Source: Carnobacterium pleistocenium FTR1 (GTDB lineage Bacteria; Bacillota; Bacilli; Lactobacillales; Carnobacteriaceae). Taken from it: 64,000 nucleotides of DNA. A program made the position numbers and the translations under genes. The notes under the pieces were generated by a model, which did not search any database, had not been told where the DNA came from, and saw nothing but the letters and a program-made list of their open reading frames with translations. Location of the stretch: contig NZ_JQLQ01000002.1 in the NCBI RefSeq assembly GCF_000744285.1, positions 1,364,001 through 1,428,000 on the forward strand, given 5' to 3'. Position 1 is the first letter of the stretch. Every line of letters starts with the position of its first letter. This document shows, in pieces, positions 43,166 through 50,048 of this stretch.

Positions 43166-43265
43166 GTTGTTTTCCTTCTTTCAATTTATATTTTTTGTTG
43201 ATTTTTAAAATCGTTATTAGGGAAAATAATATTGATATTGCAGATAAAATAATTGGAATACTCAT
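43125..43265 (-). CDS. Small membrane protein, 46 aa
   Basis: ATG 43265 overlaps the upstream stop (ATGA). It reads MSIPIILSAISILFSLITIL, a membrane segment, then a basic tail KINKKYKLKEGKQHVRWKN, a positive-inside layout. It overlaps the 47-aa gene by about 40 bases, which lowers confidence. Confidence 0.5.
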   Translation of the reverse strand: MSIPIILSAISILFSLITILKINKKYKLKEGKQHVRWKNSSRRIDY

Positions 43266-43420
43266 ATTTGAATTCTCTCTTTAAGTTTTTTTATTTCTTT
43301 TTCCAAAGGTACGAATTCTTCAACATGTACGAAGTAGACTTTATTTTTATGATTAACCACATGTAAAGTATTAGGGTTCTTTACTAAAGCTTTAAGAATC
43401 AAATTTGTAAAAAATTTCAT
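43262..43420 (-). CDS. Small phage protein, 52 aa
   Basis: ATG 43420 overlaps the upstream stop (TAATG) and is followed by MKFFTNLILKALVKNPNTLH and a C-terminal helix LEKEIKKLKERIQI. The stop overlaps the next start codon (ATGA). Unknown function. Confidence 0.62.
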   Translation of the reverse strand: MKFFTNLILKALVKNPNTLHVVNHKNKVYFVHVEEFVPLEKEIKKLKERIQI

Positions 43421-43680
43421 TACGATAACCTACCTTCCTTTTTATGATTATAATTTTCAAAACCTGTTGAAATTTCATCTAGGTTACTAGTTAACTTTCC
43501 ATGTCTGCCACAGCTAAAGCACATCCAAACTTTAGTTGTGGCATTTTTTGTGTAATGATCGCCTCCACATTTCGGACAATTTCCGACTAATAGATATGGT
43601 TTATCTATTTCTTTTTCCACTAAAGTCAACTTCTTTCTTTTTAGTAAGATACTTGCTGTTTTTTTACCCTCAAACTCCAT
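43420..43680 (-). CDS. CHC2-like zinc-finger protein, 86 aa
   Basis: CPKCGGDHYTKNATTKVWMCFSCGRHGKL is a four-cysteine zinc finger of primase-like (CHC2) type, but no catalytic primase domain follows. Start ATG 43680 lacks a good ribosome binding site, so an internal start is possible. Might bind single-stranded DNA early in infection. Confidence 0.65.
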   Translation of the reverse strand: MEFEGKKTASILLKRKKLTLVEKEIDKPYLLVGNCPKCGGDHYTKNATTKVWMCFSCGRHGKLTSNLDEISTGFENYNHKKEGRLS

Positions 43681-43729
43681 AGCTTGTAGTATTTCGATTT
43701 GATTGATTGTGTTATATAATTAACTTAAG

Positions 43730-43966
43730 TTAGTTATCCTTATTTTTGCTACGTTTTGTATCGAACTTGATTAAAAAAATATCCGGAAATAGTTCTGTTA
43801 AATCTTTCTCGTAATATAAAGCAAATTTTTTAGCCATGTTAACACTCGGATTTCTGCTACCTTCTTCTAATTTTCTAACAGTTATTTCAGCAATTTCAAG
43901 ATTTCTAGCTAACTCTTCTCTTGAAAGAGATTTAGTTTTTCGTTCTTTGATTAATCGTTCACGCAT
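43730..43966 (-). CDS. cro: Cro-like XRE repressor
   Basis: 78 residues. HTH of the XRE family: MRERLIKERKTKSLSREELARNLEIAEITVRKLEEGSRNPS. First gene of the lytic operon, facing away from the CI gene across four operators. ATG 43966 is eight bases from AAGGAG; the GTG at 43975 is too close. Its 3' end carries a further operator-like site. Confidence 0.85.
   Translation of the reverse strand: MRERLIKERKTKSLSREELARNLEIAEITVRKLEEGSRNPSVNMAKKFALYYEKDLTELFPDIFLIKFDTKRSKNKDN
43748..43762. promoter_or_regulatory. Fifth repressor-operator-like site, inside cro
   Basis: GCTACGTTTTGTATC differs from operator O1 (GATACGTTTTGTATC) at a single base. It lies within the C-terminal codons of cro, about 230 bases from the main operator cluster. 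Confidence 0.5.
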
Positions 43967-43986
43967 TTTTTTCACTCCTTCCTTTT

Positions 43987-44093
43987 GATACGTTTTGTAT
44001 CTCTATGTGTTAAATATACACGATACGTTTTGTATCGTCAAGTGTTTTGTGATATTTTTTGTATCTTTTTTTGCTAAAGATACATTTCGTATC
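43987..44093. promoter_or_regulatory. Lysogeny-switch operators and early promoter
   Basis: Four 15-base palindromes of the form GATAC-N5-GTATC at 43987-44001, 44022-44036, 44051-44065 (one arm GATAT) and 44079-44093, spaced 28-35 bases centre to centre. The minus-strand early promoter is TTGACG (44036-44041), 17-base spacer, TATATT (44013-44018), and operator 2 fills the spacer exactly. Operators 3 and 4 cover the region where the repressor promoter must lie. Confidence 0.88.
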
Positions 44094-44131
44094 TCTTGTC
44101 TGTTATTATTGCTTTAAGGGCGGTGTTGAAT

Positions 44132-44764
44132 ATGTTAGGTAAACGTCTAAAATATTTAAGAAATGAATTAAATAAAACACAAAATGAAGTTGCCGAATCA
44201 ATAAAAATTTCTAGAGCAAACTATTCTCATTTTGAAAATAATCGCAATGAACCAGATAGTGAAATACTGAATCGATTGGCTGATTATTTCGATGTTACTA
44301 CCGACTATTTACTTGGTAGAAATAATATGCGTAAATCTGCAGAAGTTAAACAAGTGGAAAAAGATGATTGGGTTAGCGTTCCAGTCGTTGGAACAATTAA
44401 ATGCGGTCCTGGTGGTATTATTTATGAAGATATAGAGGGTTTTACTTCTTATCCTAAATCAGACTTAGATTCAAGCCATGAATATGTTGTCTTGAATGCT
44501 ACAGGTGATTCAATGATAGGTGATGGAATAAACGCAGGAGACCTTGCATTGATCCAGAAAGAACCGGATTTTGTTCAAGGTAAAATATATGCAGTTATCG
44601 TTGATTCGGAGGAAGCTACTTTAAAGAGAGTAACAAGAACAAATGATTCTGTTATTCTTTCACCTTCTAATCCTAAATATGAGCCACGTATCATTACTGG
44701 TTTAGAATTAGAAATGTTTCAAATAATTGGTAGATTGATTAACATAAAAAGAAACTATTACTAG
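44132..44764 (+). CDS. CI-like phage repressor with LexA-type protease domain
   Basis: 210 residues from ATG 44132 (GGGCGGTG upstream). N-terminal [36 protein letters not shown]-terminal S24 peptidase domain with ATGDSM (Ser127) and EEATLKR (Lys165) as catalytic pair. The likely self-cleavage site is Cys-Gly (IKCGPGG) where Ala-Gly is usual. It keeps the prophage silent and is expected to cleave itself on RecA activation (SOS). Confidence 0.93.
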   Translation: MLGKRLKYLRNELNKTQNEVAESIKISRANYSHFENNRNEPDSEILNRLADYFDVTTDYLLGRNNMRKSAEVKQVEKDDWVSVPVVGTIKCGPGGIIYEDIEGFTSYPKSDLDSSHEYVVLNATGDSMIGDGINAGDLALIQKEPDFVQGKIYAVIVDSEEATLKRVTRTNDSVILSPSNPKYEPRIITGLELEMFQIIGRLINIKRNYY

Positions 44765-44774
44765 GAGGGGTATC

Positions 44775-45110
44775 GTGGGTTTATTCAGTAGAAATAAAGA
44801 AGAATTGTTAACACTAGCTGATAACGAATTTAAGTTTTCAATGAGTTTTTTTAAATACATCATTAATAACAATACATTTGTAGTTCGGTTGATGAATAAA
44901 AAAGGCAAAATGACAAGTGAAGAAAGTTATAGTATGAAACAAATAGAAAAAATCGAACATAAATTAGTTGGCGGAAATCGTTACAGAATCGAAGTGAAAT
45001 TGGCTAATGAGAAAAAAGCAGCCTCTACAAGAACTATCGATTACAATCGTGAAAAAGAAGGCGTTCAAGCAGATAAGTTTATTTCAATGTTAAACGATAG
45101 AATTAATTAA
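44775..45110 (+). CDS. Hypothetical lysogeny-module protein, 111 aa
   Basis: GTG start at 44775 with AGGAGGGG. Mixed alpha/beta, basic, no domain recognised (LFSRNKEELLTLADNEFKFSMSF...). Follows the repressor by ten bases, so it is likely co-transcribed and expressed in the lysogen. Confidence 0.72.
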   Translation: MGLFSRNKEELLTLADNEFKFSMSFFKYIINNNTFVVRLMNKKGKMTSEESYSMKQIEKIEHKLVGGNRYRIEVKLANEKKAASTRTIDYNREKEGVQADKFISMLNDRIN

Positions 45111-45136
45111 AATAACCAATACGAGGTGGCGAGAAT

Positions 45137-46156
45137 ATGAACGGAGTTGATGTTTTAGTTTTACATTATTTAAATGAAAAAGATGAAGATTATGAACTGA
45201 AACAAGTTTTTTGGAAAGAAAGATACAGTGCTAATACAGGAAAGATAGTTAGAAAATTAATTTCAGAAAAATATATTCAACTAGATATCGATTTAGAAAA
45301 ATCATTAAACTCTTTAAAAGTTCCAGAAATAAAAGAAATTTTAAAGTTAAATGAATTAAAGCTAAATGGAAATAAAAAAGAACTGATTAATAGAATTATT
45401 GCAGAAAGTGATTCTGATACATATCAAACACTATTAAAAAAAGTTTGGCTTCCTACTGATAAAGGAAAAAAGGTATTGTCTACCACTGAATCCGTTTTTT
45501 ATGCCCATAAAAAATTAGCAGGATATTTGAATGTTATAGATGTTTACAACAACATATTTGCTAACAAGGAATTAAGCAGCAAAGATATTTTAGTAAAATC
45601 AATAAACGATGTAACTGAATTTAACGGAAAAACATCATCTTACGGTGTTAATATAGGTTTTGCTTTGTGGGAATTATCAAAAGTATGTAGAAATTATGGA
45701 AATAACTACGAACAATTCACTTACCTGATAAAAAGTTGTGTAGCTAATTTCATAAATTATCGAGAAGAATATTCTTTAGAATTTTTGTTAAATGATTTCG
45801 ATTATTTTGTTGATCAATACAAAATACCCAGCGCTATTATAAATGACTTAAAACTATCTTTATCATCTAATGAAAATTTTCCGGAAATGATTTCATCTTT
45901 AGTTGATTCCTTTGTTATTGATATAGAAAAAATTCATCTATTTACTTCCAAAGATGTTTATTTAATCATTTTAGCAAGCTTACAAAAAGATGATGAAACA
46001 TTTTTTAAAATTTATTCAGATGTATTTAAAAGAGCTGGAGGAAAACAAAAAAATAGATCAAGAGATTTAAAACAACTTCCGTTAGACTTACAAAAGGAAA
46101 AAAGCAGTAATGTTTTTAAAAATGTTGTAAGTATTTTCAAAAGATTCAAAACTTAA
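45137..46156 (+). CDS. SAP-domain protein in the lysogeny module, 339 aa
   Basis: About residues 57-91 (LKVPEIKEILKLNELKLNGNKKELINRI) form a SAP DNA-binding motif. The N terminus looks like a winged helix and the C-terminal 230 residues are helical and unassigned. Gene is AT-rich, in the repressor operon, 27 bases after the previous gene, and not needed for assembly: a candidate superinfection-exclusion or abortive-infection factor. That function is a guess from position. Confidence 0.75.
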   Translation: MNGVDVLVLHYLNEKDEDYELKQVFWKERYSANTGKIVRKLISEKYIQLDIDLEKSLNSLKVPEIKEILKLNELKLNGNKKELINRIIAESDSDTYQTLLKKVWLPTDKGKKVLSTTESVFYAHKKLAGYLNVIDVYNNIFANKELSSKDILVKSINDVTEFNGKTSSYGVNIGFALWELSKVCRNYGNNYEQFTYLIKSCVANFINYREEYSLEFLLNDFDYFVDQYKIPSAIINDLKLSLSSNENFPEMISSLVDSFVIDIEKIHLFTSKDVYLIILASLQKDDETFFKIYSDVFKRAGGKQKNRSRDLKQLPLDLQKEKSSNVFKNVVSIFKRFKT

Positions 46157-46187
46157 AAAGTTTAGGCTTAACGGCCTTTTCTTTTTA
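46157..46187 (+). terminator. Terminator after the SAP-domain gene
   Basis: AGGC / GCCT hairpin flanked by A and T runs (ends TTTTCTTTTT) directly after the stop codon. Confidence 0.6.
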
Positions 46188-46249
46188 ATTCAAAAAGAAC
46201 ATACATTCGTATATTTAGGGTACAAACTACGATTATTGGAGGAAATGAC

Positions 46250-46579
46250 ATGATAATTAAAGACTTATCTACACTAGAATCGGATTTCTGCCGTCAAGCT
46301 ACGGTTAATACCGGTTCAGTTCGTGTACGATCAATGGACATAGATATGGAGTATAGTTTGTTCGTCTACTACTTCAAAGACTACATTCACCTCTCTTTGT
46401 CTAGGTATGATGACAAAGACATTAACGAGGAAGTTTGGGAGCAATTACAAGATATGGGTATGATTTACCCTGATGTCGGTTTAACCGACGTTGAGGATAT
46501 GTGGATCAATAAAGAAAAACAACAGTTACATGCAAAGTTGCATTATAAGGATGTGATAAAATGGGAAAACGGAGATTAA
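46250..46579 (+). CDS. Hypothetical protein coupled to integrase, 109 aa
   Basis: Acidic, mixed alpha/beta (IIKDLSTLESDFCRQATVNTGS...). Its last 19 bases overlap the integrase start in another frame, so the two are translated together. Might influence integrase or excision. ATG 46250 behind TTGGAGG. Confidence 0.7.
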   Translation: MIIKDLSTLESDFCRQATVNTGSVRVRSMDIDMEYSLFVYYFKDYIHLSLSRYDDKDINEEVWEQLQDMGMIYPDVGLTDVEDMWINKEKQQLHAKLHYKDVIKWENGD

Positions 46580-47727
46580 ACGGATCCATAGAAGCTATAG
46601 AAAAAGATAAGTATAGGCTTCGCGTAACTGTAGGATATAACCCTAAAGGGAATCCAATTCGTAAAAGCAAAACAATTACTGCTAAAAGTGAAAAAAAAGC
46701 TGAAAAAATGCTGATTGATTTTATTCACTTATTAGAAAAAGATAACTATTTATCTTTTACAGAAATGAAGTTCGAAGATTTTGTTTATAAAGAATGGTAT
46801 CCAAACTACGCTAAAAAAGAATACAGTTACCATACGTCTACTGGTTATAAAGAAGAATTAGAACATTACTTCATGCCCACTCTAGGATATAAAAAATTAA
46901 AAGAGATTAAGCCAATTCACTTGAAAAAAATCGTGGACGATCAAACTAGATATGACGGAAAAAAACAACCTCTATCTAGGTCTAGCCAAACAAAAAGATT
47001 TTCAGCTATTAAATCTGTTTTTAAATTTGCAAACGACTACCAATTTTTAAACAATAACCCGCTTGATAAAGTTAGTCTTGCGAAAAATAGATCTTTAGAA
47101 ATAAAAGGTGTAGGTTATTATACTCTAGAAGAAATTCCTTTGTTGATTAAGGCGTTAGATAACGAACGAGAAGAACTACAATTGATTGTGCTCATCGCAT
47201 TAGTAACAGGTGCACGTAGAGGTGAGATAGCTGCTTTAGAAAGCAAACATATTAATAGTCAAACTAACTCAATTACATTTGAACAAATGATCATTGACGA
47301 AAAAAGCAAAGGCGCGACATTACACCACACAACTAAAACTGGAGTTGCAAAAACTGTTTCTGTTCCTCAAGACTTAATAACTAAAATCAAGTTATTTGAC
47401 GATAAACGCAAACATGACCTAGCAGCTGTTTCTATAAAGCCTAAGAGAGATTTTTTATTTTGTAATGCAAACGGAGATGCGAAGTTAGCAAGTGGGATTT
47501 CGAGGATATGGAAACGATTTTTAAAAAGAAATAACTTGAGACATATTCGATTCCATGATTTAAGACATACCAACGCCTCTTGGTTGCTCTCTCAAAATGT
47601 AAATATTAAAGTTATTCAAGAACGTTTAGGACATAGCGACATTCAAACTTCTATGAATGTCTATACTCATGTTCAAAAAGAAATGGATCAAAATGCATCT
47701 GCTACTTTCGATGCTTTTTTCAAGTAA
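46561..47727 (+). CDS. int: Phage tyrosine recombinase (integrase)
   Basis: 388 residues. N-terminal arm-binding AP2-like region (about 1-60), core-binding SAM-like domain (about 70-170) and catalytic domain with R219 (TGARRGEI), HDLRHT (His332, Arg335), LGHSD (His358) and nucleophile Tyr368 (VYTHV). It catalyses integration at the 3' end of the ABC-transporter gene; the attachment region begins four bases after its stop. Confidence 0.97.
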   Translation: MGKRRLNGSIEAIEKDKYRLRVTVGYNPKGNPIRKSKTITAKSEKKAEKMLIDFIHLLEKDNYLSFTEMKFEDFVYKEWYPNYAKKEYSYHTSTGYKEELEHYFMPTLGYKKLKEIKPIHLKKIVDDQTRYDGKKQPLSRSSQTKRFSAIKSVFKFANDYQFLNNNPLDKVSLAKNRSLEIKGVGYYTLEEIPLLIKALDNEREELQLIVLIALVTGARRGEIAALESKHINSQTNSITFEQMIIDEKSKGATLHHTTKTGVAKTVSVPQDLITKIKLFDDKRKHDLAAVSIKPKRDFLFCNANGDAKLASGISRIWKRFLKRNNLRHIRFHDLRHTNASWLLSQNVNIKVIQERLGHSDIQTSMNVYTHVQKEMDQNASATFDAFFK

Positions 47728-47730
47728 TTT

Positions 47731-47760
47731 TACGTTTATGCCCTTTTCCTGCCCTAAACG
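47731..47760 (+). repeat. Right copy of the 30-bp sub-terminal phage repeat (likely integrase arm site)
   Basis: Matches 9081-9110 at 29 of 30 bases, with the same doubled TGCCCT spaced 11 bases. It begins four bases after the integrase stop. Confidence 0.6.
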
Positions 47761-47764
47761 AAAA

Positions 47765-47812
47765 AAAACCACTGACATATAGCGTTATAAACGCTTATGC
47801 AACAGTGGTTTT
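47765..47812 (-). terminator. Phage-supplied terminator at the right end
   Basis: AAAACCACTG / CAGTGGTTTT stem with an inner GCGTT/AACGC hairpin; followed by eight T on the minus strand. It now terminates the host ABC-transporter transcript and, in the other direction, the integrase operon. Confidence 0.82.
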
Positions 47813-47817
47813 AAGTG

Positions 47818-49533
47818 TTACTGACTGAATTGTGCCTCATACAATCTTTTATATGTGCCAGCAGTTGCCATTAATTCTTGGTGACTGCCTTGTTCAGCTA
47901 TCCCATCTTCATCTACCACAATAATACGCGTAGCGTGCTTGATAGTCGCTAATCGATGGGCGATAATTAATGTCGTACGGCCTTTTGCTAATGAATTTAG
48001 CGATTCTTGGATCACTTGTTCTGTCTCAGTATCCAAAGCAGAAGTTGCTTCGTCTAATATTAAAATAGGCGGATTCTTCAAAAACATCCGCGCAATAGAT
48101 AATCGTTGTTTTTGTCCACCAGATAATTTCACACCTCTTTCACCAATGATCGTATCTAGCCCGTTAGGCATATCCTTTACAACTTTTTCTAAATGAGCCA
48201 ATCGGATGGCTTCACTGATTTCTACTTCACTTGCATCCAGTTTCCCATAAGCAACATTTTCCCTGATACTCCCTGGGAAAAGGTAGACATCTTGTTGAAC
48301 TACGCCAACTTGATTCCGCAATGACTGCATAGTCATATCTTGAATATTAATGCCATCAATGGTTATGTCACCCTCACTCACTTCATAAAAACGAGGCAAC
48401 AAATTACAAATAGTCGTCTTCCCTGCGCCACTTGGTCCAACAAAGGCAACCGTTTCACCCGCACGAATGGATAAATTGATTTGATCTAACACTTTTTTTG
48501 ATGAATCATACCAAAGGGACACATTGCTATATTTAATATCACCTTTCAAGCGGTCTACTTCAATCGCATTTTCCTTGTCTTGAATAGCCGGTTTTTTATC
48601 CAATTCTTCTGTTAACCGTTTGAAGCCAGCAATTCCTTTAGGGTAACTTTCAATCATGGTATTGATTTTTTCGATTGGTCGAACAAATATATTGGCTAAT
48701 AAGATAAAGCCTACAAAATCGCCATAACTGATTTCACCTTGTATCGTATAGTACGCACCAAAAAACAAAGCAAATAAATTAATTAAGCGAATCAGAAAAT
48801 AATTATAAGAAGAACTGATGGCCATCATTTTATAAAACAAGATTTTTGACTTTCGATAAGCTTGGTTCAACACTTCAAACTTGCCAGCTTCATGCTCTTC
48901 GTTAGCAAAAGCTTGAATAACACGTATCCCGCTGACAGAAGCTTCAATACCCGCATTAAATTCTCCTAAATCATTAAAAATCTTTGTATTGATCTTAGTC
49001 ATTCGTTTATTAAAAAAGACTAATGCGATCGTGATAAAAGGAACCATCACAAATGTTGCTAAAGCCAATTGAACATGAACCGTTAACATTAATAAGAAAG
49101 CCCCAAACAAAGTAATAAAAGTGATAAAGACATCCTCTGGACCATGATGGGCTACTTCAGATATTTCAAATAAGTCGGTAGTCAAACGTGTCATTAATTT
49201 ACCGGTTTTTTGATTATCGTAATAACTAAACGGTTGTTCTTGCAAATGTCCATACAATTCACGGCGCATATCTGTTTCCATATTTACTCCTAGTTTGTGG
49301 CCAAAATAAACGACAACATACTGCAAAGCAGTATTCACGAAATACAAAAAGAGCAAAGATAATGAAATCGTCACAATCAATGTCCAATTTGCTGAAGGCA
49401 ATAAATCATCGATTACGCGATTGACCACCACTGGAAAAGACAGTTCTAAAATGGCTGCGAGTATGGCACAACCAAAATCTAAAATAAATAGTTTCTTATA
49501 AGGCTTATAATAACTAAAAAAGCGTTTTAACAT
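47818..49533 (-). CDS. ABC transporter, fused permease and ATP-binding protein
   Basis: 571 residues: six membrane helices in the first 300 residues, then an ATPase with Walker A GPSGAGKTT, signature LSGGQKQR and Walker B ILILDEATSALD. Type of half-size exporter like BmrA/MsbA/YfiBC; substrate unknown. ATG 49533 with GGAGG upstream. Its last codons include the prophage attachment core, and the present C terminus (AQFSQ) is phage-derived. Confidence 0.93.
   Translation of the reverse strand: MLKRFFSYYKPYKKLFILDFGCAILAAILELSFPVVVNRVIDDLLPSANWTLIVTISLSLLFLYFVNTALQYVVVYFGHKLGVNMETDMRRELYGHLQEQPFSYYDNQKTGKLMTRLTTDLFEISEVAHHGPEDVFITFITLFGAFLLMLTVHVQLALATFVMVPFITIALVFFNKRMTKINTKIFNDLGEFNAGIEASVSGIRVIQAFANEEHEAGKFEVLNQAYRKSKILFYKMMAISSSYNYFLIRLINLFALFFGAYYTIQGEISYGDFVGFILLANIFVRPIEKINTMIESYPKGIAGFKRLTEELDKKPAIQDKENAIEVDRLKGDIKYSNVSLWYDSSKKVLDQINLSIRAGETVAFVGPSGAGKTTICNLLPRFYEVSEGDITIDGINIQDMTMQSLRNQVGVVQQDVYLFPGSIRENVAYGKLDASEVEISEAIRLAHLEKVVKDMPNGLDTIIGERGVKLSGGQKQRLSIARMFLKNPPILILDEATSALDTETEQVIQESLNSLAKGRTTLIIAHRLATIKHATRIIVVDEDGIAEQGSHQELMATAGTYKRLYEAQFSQ
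47824..47853 (-). other. attR within the 3' end of the ABC-transporter gene
   Basis: 30 bases identical to 8967-8996. The last codons after the repeat (CAG and a TAA stop) come from the phage and restore the open reading frame, changing the terminal residue from Ser to Gln. Confidence 0.85.
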
Positions 49534-49580
49534 AGCTTCCTCCAAACATAATTATTTATTTTTCAATCCATTTAATAAGT

Positions 49581-49955
49581 CTACTTTTGCTTCTTTGTTT
49601 GAACAAACTCCATTAAAATCACTACATGATTGAACTGCTCATCTTTTGCGGCGTAGACAAATGTTACTGGCGAGTGCTGCAATTCTTCAAAAACATGTTT
49701 GATAAAGACTTCTGAATGGGGGTTGGATTCTAATTCAGCCCAATAAGCTTGTTTAAACCAATCAAATTTTTGTGGTTGATGGTTAAATTCTTTACGGATC
49801 TCAGTCGTTGGAGTAATTTCCTTTGCCCAAATATCTACAGTCGCTTTTTGTTTCGATACTCCTCTAGGCCATATTCGGTCTACTAACATACGATAGCCAT
49901 CTTCTTTTTCACTTTTTTCATAAACGCGTTTCATTGTTAATGGATAATTGCTCAT
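49581..49955 (-). CDS. DUF488 family protein (YeaO-like)
   Basis: 124 residues. MKRVYEKSEKEDGYRMLVDRIWPRGVSK at the start and FVYAAKDEQFNHVVIL at the end are family hallmarks. Small cytoplasmic protein of unknown function found widely in bacteria. Stands alone between the ABC gene and glyS. Confidence 0.9.
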   Translation of the reverse strand: MSNYPLTMKRVYEKSEKEDGYRMLVDRIWPRGVSKQKATVDIWAKEITPTTEIRKEFNHQPQKFDWFKQAYWAELESNPHSEVFIKHVFEELQHSPVTFVYAAKDEQFNHVVILMEFVQTKKQK

Positions 49956-49990
49956 CTTTGTTCGCCCCCTTTATCTAACTAAAAATAAAA

Positions 49991-50022
49991 CTCTACTAAG
50001 GAAAATTCTATCCTTAGTAGAG
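49991..50022 (-). terminator. Terminator of glyQS
   Basis: Perfect 12-base stem CTCTACTAAGGA / TCCTTAGTAGAG followed on the minus strand by TTTTATTTTT. Confidence 0.9.
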
Positions 50023-50048
50023 CATAAAGTAAACTGATTTGTTAAAGG

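Larger units (their letters stand above)
8967..47853. mobile_element. Complete siphophage prophage, about 38.9 kb
   Basis: Bounded by a 30-bp perfect direct repeat (8967-8996 and 47824-47853). It contains every module of a temperate siphophage: integrase, lysogeny switch, replication and recombination, packaging, head, tail, host-recognition, cargo and lysis genes, none visibly broken. Lytic genes run on the minus strand from cro leftwards; repressor and integrase run on the plus strand. PBSX-type terminase, Dit/Tal baseplate and Gp15-type chaperone place it with siphophages of low-G+C Gram-positives. Confidence 0.96.

Noticed and set aside
9081-47760. The 30-bp sub-terminal repeat as the integration core
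   Set aside because: It leaves the exact duplication of the ABC-gene 3' end unexplained; the outer repeat restores a coding frame. Kept as an alternative only.
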